10,664 nt of DNA from Gammaproteobacteria bacterium (GTDB taxonomy: Bacteria > Pseudomonadota > Gammaproteobacteria > GRL18). Within the stretch, counting starts at the first letter, position 1, and every line of letters starts with the position of its first letter. The stretch spans positions 1 through 10,664 of the forward strand of contig JAGLFC010000140.1 in assembly GCA_023144715.1 (NCBI GenBank), in the 5' to 3' direction. The translations under genes were made by a program, and so were the position numbers. The notes beneath the pieces are model-generated. The model was not told where the DNA came from, searched no databases, and saw only the letters and a program-made list of their open reading frames with translations. Shown here piece by piece: positions 6,441 to 10,664 of the stretch.

Positions 6441-7625
6441 TTGAAATCTAAAAAAATCAATCAGTATAGTGGTAGGCTTATTCATACGATCTATTGTATT
6501 TTACTATTGGGTGTCTTTTTTATTCCAACTGCATTGGCTGATAGCATGGAAACACTGTATGAAGTAAGTGTCAAAGTCAGTGATAATAACACTGAAAATG
6601 AGTTGATTAATAAAGGGTTTGCCTCTGTACTTGTAAAAGTATCGGGTAATTCAAAGATACTCACCTCCCCTAAGTATCATTCTTTAGTGGCTAAAGCACA
6701 CAGTGCTTTATCACAATTTCGTTATGATTATATTGCATCGGCTCGTGATGTTTCTGTTAAAGAAAAATGGTTTTGGGTGCGTTTTAATCCCAAAGTGATT
6801 GATGATTTATTAAACACATCTAACATCCCAATATGGAATCGTGTTAGACCAAAGACCTTGGTTTGGTTTTCTCAAGAAATAGCAGGGCAACGTTATTTAC
6901 ACGATCAGTATGATGCCCCTGAAATTTATAGTATTTTACACAATAAAGCTAATCAGCGTGGTATTTCTCTCATGTATCCTTTTTTAGATTTACAGGATCG
7001 TTCTAATGTTTCTATCAATGATATTTGGAATAATTTTAATGATAAAATTTTATTTGCATCAAAACGTTATCAGGCACAATCTGTATTAACATCAAGAATA
7101 TTTCAAGATTCAAAGGGTGCTTGGATCAGTCAGTGGAGTTTTCTTATATTGGGTGAAATACACAATTGGGAAATTACAGATAAGAGTTTAACAACAGTAT
7201 TAGAAGCAGGTATTGATAAATTAGCCGATAAATTAGCACAGCAATTGGCACAAACTAATCATGAAAGTACGCAATCAAATTTATTAGTACAAATCAGTAA
7301 TATTAAAGATTTTAAGGATTTTCAGCGTTTGGATGATTATTTTCGTGGTCTAGCCACTGTTAAATCACTGTCTTTGGTTAAGTTGGAACATGATAAAATT
7401 GTTTATAACATTAATCATTTAGGGAAAGTGTATTCATTTGTTCAGGAAATAAGCTTGGGTGATTTACTCAATCCAGTAGAACAGGCACACAATGATTTTA
7501 GTTACGATGATTATAAGACGGTGGTTGCTGATAATAATCAAGGAAATACTCGTGCAATAGCAGTACAAGAAGCCACGATACCCAAAGAATTACAAATAGA
7601 TTTAGATTATTGGCTCATCAGGTAA
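6441..7625 (+). CDS. DUF2066 domain-containing secreted protein (TTG start)
   Basis: This 394-residue protein fits the DUF2066 family of Gammaproteobacteria, whose function is not established. Residues 1-33 form a signal peptide: basic start, hydrophobic core IYCILLLGVFFIPTALA, and a likely cleavage after Ala-Leu-Ala before Asp34, so the mature protein should be periplasmic. The conserved start of the domain follows (LYEVSVKVSDNN, then GFASVLVKVSGN). The only start that keeps the signal peptide is TTG 6441, which has AGGA about 9 bases upstream; the first in-frame ATG (residue 36) lies after the cleavage site. It precedes a PerM-type permease by 10 bases. From memory, the same pairing occurs in many gammaproteobacteria near purM and hda, which suggests a linked role, but neither of those genes is seen here. 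No catalytic motif was recognised. Confidence 0.78.
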   Translation: MKSKKINQYSGRLIHTIYCILLLGVFFIPTALADSMETLYEVSVKVSDNNTENELINKGFASVLVKVSGNSKILTSPKYHSLVAKAHSALSQFRYDYIASARDVSVKEKWFWVRFNPKVIDDLLNTSNIPIWNRVRPKTLVWFSQEIAGQRYLHDQYDAPEIYSILHNKANQRGISLMYPFLDLQDRSNVSINDIWNNFNDKILFASKRYQAQSVLTSRIFQDSKGAWISQWSFLILGEIHNWEITDKSLTTVLEAGIDKLADKLAQQLAQTNHESTQSNLLVQISNIKDFKDFQRLDDYFRGLATVKSLSLVKLEHDKIVYNINHLGKVYSFVQEISLGDLLNPVEQAHNDFSYDDYKTVVADNNQGNTRAIAVQEATIPKELQIDLDYWLIR

Positions 7626-7635
7626 GGAATGAATC

Positions 7636-8703
7636 ATGAGTGACTCACAAAAGTGGATGTTATTATCCATCGTTTTATTGATTGGTTGGATATTTTATTT
7701 ATTATCCCCTATTTTAATGCCTTTTTTAGTGGCTGCATTTTTAGGATATTTAGGTGATCCTCTGGTGGATAAATTAGAGTTACGTAAGTTATCCAGAAGT
7801 TTATCTGTGACAATTGTTTTTATTACATTTAGTTTATTTATTTTTATTATGCTTATTTTTCTTCTTCCCTTATTAGAACATCAAATTATGTCCCTATTAA
7901 GTAAGTTACCTGCTTTTATTAATTATATGCAATTGGATATTTTACCTAAAATACTTAATTTTACAGGGTTAGCGGAGAAGAATTCAGCGTATGGTGTGGA
8001 CATTGTTCTGATTAAAAAAGCCATTGGTGAAAATTGGCGTGATATTGGAGGTATTGTAGGTTATTTAGTGAACTCCATATCAACATCAGGCTTACTTATT
8101 ATGGCATGGTTATCTAATCTAGTATTAATTCCTGTTATAGCATTTTATTTTATGCGTGACTGGGATATTATGATTGCGAAAATTGATCATTTATTACCCC
8201 GTCATATTGAACCTTTAATTGTAAAATTAGCGAAAGAATCGGATGAAGTCTTGGCCTCTTTTATGCGTGGTCAATTATTAGTAATGAGTTCACTGGCGAC
8301 TATTTATTCCATTGCTTTATGGATAGCAGGTTTAGAATTTGCACTATTAGTGGGTTTATTAGCAGGCTTAGTGAGTTTTGTCCCTTATTTAGGGTTTATT
8401 GTCGGTATTGTTGTTGCAATTATTGCCGCTTTTATGCAATTTCACGATTTTAGCTTATTAATACCGATTGCAATTGCGTTTGGTTTTGGGCAATTGATTG
8501 AAAGTTTATTGTTAACGCCATTATTAGTCGGTGATCGAATTGGCTTGCACCCAGTCGCGGTTATTTTTGCAATTCTGGTTGGCGGACAATTATTTGGTTT
8601 TGTCGGCGTATTAATTGCACTTCCTGTATCGGCGGTTGTTATGGTTTTATTGCGTCATATTTATCAAACGTATGTTACCAGTGGTCTCTATGAAATTAGA
8701 TAA
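7636..8703 (+). CDS. AI-2E/PerM family membrane permease
   Basis: This 355-residue inner-membrane protein belongs to the AI-2E transporter (PerM/YdiK/TqsA-like) family. Hydrophobic pairs lie near residues 7-40 and 54-80, a soluble stretch covers about 85-145, one segment spans about 147-172, and a run of membrane segments covers about 210-350. Family marks include the block PVIAFYFMRDWD (176-187), FMRGQLLVM (212-220) and GLLAGLVSFVPYLG (245-258). The start has TAAGGA 7 bases upstream. Members have been linked to autoinducer-2 export, sodium/proton exchange and other roles, so the substrate is unknown. No LuxS gene is present in the window, and quorum-sensing function should not be assumed. 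It sits in one tight transcription unit between the DUF2066 and YdjM-like genes. Confidence 0.86.
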   Translation: MSDSQKWMLLSIVLLIGWIFYLLSPILMPFLVAAFLGYLGDPLVDKLELRKLSRSLSVTIVFITFSLFIFIMLIFLLPLLEHQIMSLLSKLPAFINYMQLDILPKILNFTGLAEKNSAYGVDIVLIKKAIGENWRDIGGIVGYLVNSISTSGLLIMAWLSNLVLIPVIAFYFMRDWDIMIAKIDHLLPRHIEPLIVKLAKESDEVLASFMRGQLLVMSSLATIYSIALWIAGLEFALLVGLLAGLVSFVPYLGFIVGIVVAIIAAFMQFHDFSLLIPIAIAFGFGQLIESLLLTPLLVGDRIGLHPVAVIFAILVGGQLFGFVGVLIALPVSAVVMVLLRHIYQTYVTSGLYEIR

Positions 8704-8708
8704 CCTAT

Positions 8709-9407
8709 ATGGCTAATTTTAAAACTCATGTCAATGGTGGTATCGTAATAGGGACTGCTTTTGTGGGTATAGGTATATTTTTCTTTGATTTGAATATGGT
8801 GCAATCATTTGCCATTTTTACTATGGGTGTATTAGGAGGAATATTACCTGATCTTGATAGTAATTCAGGCAAACCATTGCCTATTATTTCAGGCTTAGTA
8901 TCGGTATTGATCCCACTTTTGCTATTGGGTAAAGTAGGTACTATTAATAGTATATCGCCTGAGTTTTTAATCAGTTATTTTATTATTTTTTACGTTATTC
9001 TTAATTATGTGGTTTGTGGGGTTATTAAAAAATTTACTGTTCATCGAGGGATTATGCACAGTATCCCATTTTCTTTTTTAGTGGCAGAATTCGCTTATAT
9101 ATTATTTATTTCTTCAGGAAAAAATATGGCCACTATCGCTGCCTTTGCTATTTTTTTTGGTTGCATCATACATTTAGTGTTAGATGAGCTTAATAGTATT
9201 AAATTTAAATTTGGTTTTATACCGACATTAAGTCGATCATCAGGGACTGCTTTTAAATTATACACCAAAGGATTTTTGACTAATTTTTTTATATTGTGTG
9301 CAATTATAGCAACAACATGGTTGATTTTTAGTCATTTTAATGTGCAAAATATAATGACATACGGGCATTCTATTGTTGAGAATATTTTATCAATAAAACT
9401 ATTGTAG
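8709..9407 (+). CDS. YdjM-like membrane-bound metal-dependent hydrolase (DUF457 family)
   Basis: This 232-residue protein resembles the YdjM/DUF457 family of membrane-bound, putative metal-dependent hydrolases. Likely metal-binding residues are spread as in the family: His7 (KTHVNGG), Asp48 and Asp50 (GGILPDLDSNSG), His112 and His117 (HRGIMHS), and His155 and Asp159 (IIHLVLDELNS). Hydrophobic segments at about 10-28, 33-47, 57-74, 86-107, 119-136, 140-158 and 190-208 put it in the inner membrane. It starts 5 bases after the PerM stop and has no clear ribosome binding site, so translation probably depends on the upstream gene. The name comes from the metal-site pattern; no reaction or substrate is established for this protein. 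The gene ends 20 bases from the convergent polyphosphate kinase gene, and no hairpin terminator is evident in that gap. Confidence 0.78.
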   Translation: MANFKTHVNGGIVIGTAFVGIGIFFFDLNMVQSFAIFTMGVLGGILPDLDSNSGKPLPIISGLVSVLIPLLLLGKVGTINSISPEFLISYFIIFYVILNYVVCGVIKKFTVHRGIMHSIPFSFLVAEFAYILFISSGKNMATIAAFAIFFGCIIHLVLDELNSIKFKFGFIPTLSRSSGTAFKLYTKGFLTNFFILCAIIATTWLIFSHFNVQNIMTYGHSIVENILSIKLL

Positions 9408-9427
9408 AATGCTTAACCTGTTGTTAT

Positions 9428-10306
9428 CTAAATTAAAAATTTCCCTTCATCTGATTTTTGAATGTCCATGATTTCAATTTCATGTGCACCAGAACAAACA
9501 ATATCACTATCAGGTATGAAATCTAAGTTTTTATCTAAGCGAGTATAAGGCACACTGTTTAAAATAGTTTTCATAATATTAAGGCGAGCCTTATATTTAT
9601 TATTGGAACGAATAACCGTCCAAGGTGCACAAGAACTATGTGTTTTTTTGAGCATTTTATATTTTAAATTGGTAAAATCATCCCAACGTTCTTGAGCTTG
9701 AACATCCAGTTCAGATTGTTTCCAACGTGTTAATGGATTGGCGTTATCTCTTTGAAAACGATCAGCCTGTTTTTGCTTGGTGACACTAAAATAAAGTTTC
9801 ACTAAAATTGTGCCTTGGCGTACCATATCTCGTTCAAATCCAGTCACACCTTCCATAAAATCATGATATTCGGTATCACTACAAAAATTTAAAACAGGCT
9901 CAACCATTGCGCGGTTATACCAGCTTCTATCAAAAAAAACGACTTCACCACCACTGGGTAAATAGCTGATATATCTTTGAAAAAACCATTGTCTTTTTTG
10001 TTCTTCAGAGGGTTTTCCTAAAGCAACAATACGATAACGCTTTTCATTCATATAACGAGTAATTCGACGAATAGCACCACCCTTTCCAGAAGCACCACGT
10101 CCTTCAAAGAGAATAACCATGCGTTTACCTGTTTTCTCAAGGTATTTTTGCATTTGTAAAAGCTCTGCTTGATAGGGTTTTAAGGAATTTTCCAGTTTAC
10201 ATTTTTTAATAATAACACTATTATTTTTTTTTAAAGTGATATTTTCTAACGTTAACTGTTTATTTTGTTCCAGTAATTGTTCAAAACTTAAAATAGAGTC
10301 AGACAT
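9428..10306 (-). CDS. ppk2: polyphosphate kinase 2 family protein
   Basis: This 292-residue cytoplasmic enzyme is a one-domain PPK2, a family that uses polyphosphate to phosphorylate nucleoside diphosphates, or the reverse. The Walker A loop is GRGASGKGG (69-77, Lys75), Walker B is VVFFDRSWYNRA (122-133, Asp126), and the lid contains RWKQSELD (194-201). The DLVRQGTILVKLYFSV-like block at 160-175 (here DMVRQG) and the closing APWTVIRSNNK (227-237) are also typical. Residues 5-40 add a charged, probably helical N-terminus. In the Walker loop, Gly71 stands where most members have Asp (GRDA). The ATG at 10306 has GGAA close upstream. Class I is likely from length and overall sequence, but the preferred nucleotide (ADP or GDP) cannot be read, and activity is uncertain given the changed Asp. 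Confidence 0.9.
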   Translation of the reverse strand: MSDSILSFEQLLEQNKQLTLENITLKKNNSVIIKKCKLENSLKPYQAELLQMQKYLEKTGKRMVILFEGRGASGKGGAIRRITRYMNEKRYRIVALGKPSEEQKRQWFFQRYISYLPSGGEVVFFDRSWYNRAMVEPVLNFCSDTEYHDFMEGVTGFERDMVRQGTILVKLYFSVTKQKQADRFQRDNANPLTRWKQSELDVQAQERWDDFTNLKYKMLKKTHSSCAPWTVIRSNNKYKARLNIMKTILNSVPYTRLDKNLDFIPDSDIVCSGAHEIEIMDIQKSDEGKFLI

Positions 10307-10369
10307 TTTATTTCCGTTATATTAAAAAAGAAAATTAGATAAATCTCGTATTAATATACATTATTATGA

Positions 10370-10398
10370 ATTTTTTTCATTGATCTAAGGGCTGTCAA
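10370..10398 (-). promoter_or_regulatory. candidate promoter of the polyphosphate kinase gene
   Basis: On the minus strand a perfect TTGACA (10393-10398) is followed after 17 bases by AAAAAT (10370-10375), which matches the -10 consensus at four of six positions. Transcription would start near 10363 and leave a leader of about 57 bases. The -35 is strong but the -10 is weak. The site lies in the 109-base gap between the CorC-like gene and the kinase gene, which otherwise shows only AT-rich DNA. Confidence 0.32.
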
Positions 10399-10415
10399 TA
10401 ATCAAAAAATAGTAT

Positions 10416-10664
10416 TTAAATTCGCTCAAAACGTACTTTGATAACAGTACGTTCATCGGCCTCTAAGACGGTGAGCCTATAATCTTGTTCTTCAACAAAA
10501 TCATCCACTTTTGGAATGGTACGCAAACGACTGGTGATAAAACCGCCGATAGTATGAGCTTCTTCAACAGGCAATTTAATATATAAAATATCATTGACTT
10601 CAGAAATGGGCATACGACCACCAATTAAATGAGTATGTTCATTCTCATGAACAATATAAAAGCG
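10416..10664 (-). CDS. CorC/HlyC-domain transporter protein, C-terminal part (cut by window edge)
   Basis: Only the last 82 codons and the stop lie in the window. The frame stays open to the right edge, so the ATG at 10613 is internal and not the start. The visible part matches the CorC/HlyC transporter-associated domain that ends CNNM/CorC-type and hemolysin-like membrane proteins: a GGRMPISEVNDIL block, then EEAHTIGGFITSRLRTIPKVDD, then a final beta strand RTVIKVRFERI. Such proteins are linked to magnesium or other cation transport or resistance. The upstream CBS pair and the membrane domain, if present, would lie beyond the window, so CorC (soluble) and CNNM/YfjD-like (membrane) forms cannot be told apart. 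Confidence 0.75.
   Translation of the reverse strand, partial: RFYIVHENEHTHLIGGRMPISEVNDILYIKLPVEEAHTIGGFITSRLRTIPKVDDFVEEQDYRLTVLEADERTVIKVRFERI

Noticed and set aside
10361..10380. Palindrome ATGAA-N5-TTCAT as a regulator site or terminator
   Set aside because: It is mostly an A/T run with a 5-bp AT-rich arm in very AT-rich DNA. It has no G+C stem and does not match the FNR-type consensus.

Overview
The window is AT-rich and densely coded. It probably comes from a gammaproteobacterium, perhaps a sulfur oxidiser. The pairing of a DUF2066 protein with a PerM/AI-2E-type permease is typical of Gammaproteobacteria, and DsrE2-type proteins are common in sulfur-oxidising bacteria. No tRNA, rRNA, CRISPR array or insertion sequence was seen. 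The genus cannot be named from this sequence alone.

Left part (1-6381): a DsrE2-like sulfur-carrier gene on the minus strand faces away from a plus-strand cluster. The cluster runs TauD/TfdA-type dioxygenase, frdC, frdA, frdB, group 1 glycosyltransferase. The frd genes follow the order and sequence of the Wolinella succinogenes quinol:fumarate reductase: a di-heme cytochrome b, a covalent-FAD subunit and an iron-sulfur subunit. frdC and frdA overlap by 4 bases, frdA and frdB by 14, and the glycosyltransferase start codon directly follows the frdB stop. In front of the cluster is a perfect FNR-type palindrome, TTGAT-N4-ATCAA, about 41 bp upstream of a predicted transcription start. This is the layout of a class II FNR-activated promoter, so induction at low oxygen is the simplest reading. 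The first gene, however, encodes an enzyme family that consumes O2.

Middle (6441-9407): DUF2066 secreted protein (TTG start), PerM-family permease and YdjM-like membrane protein form a tight second plus-strand group with gaps of 10 and 5 bases. Their functions are poorly known.

Right part (9428-10664, minus strand): a polyphosphate kinase 2 gene with an atypical Walker A loop, and the 3' end of a CorC/HlyC-domain transporter gene cut by the window edge. The PPK2 gene converges on the YdjM-like gene with 20 bases between them.

No wholly new system was recognised. The best leads are the FNR-type promoter, loss of the Wolinella E-pathway glutamate in FrdC, the dioxygenase/fumarate reductase pairing and the Asp-to-Gly change in PPK2.
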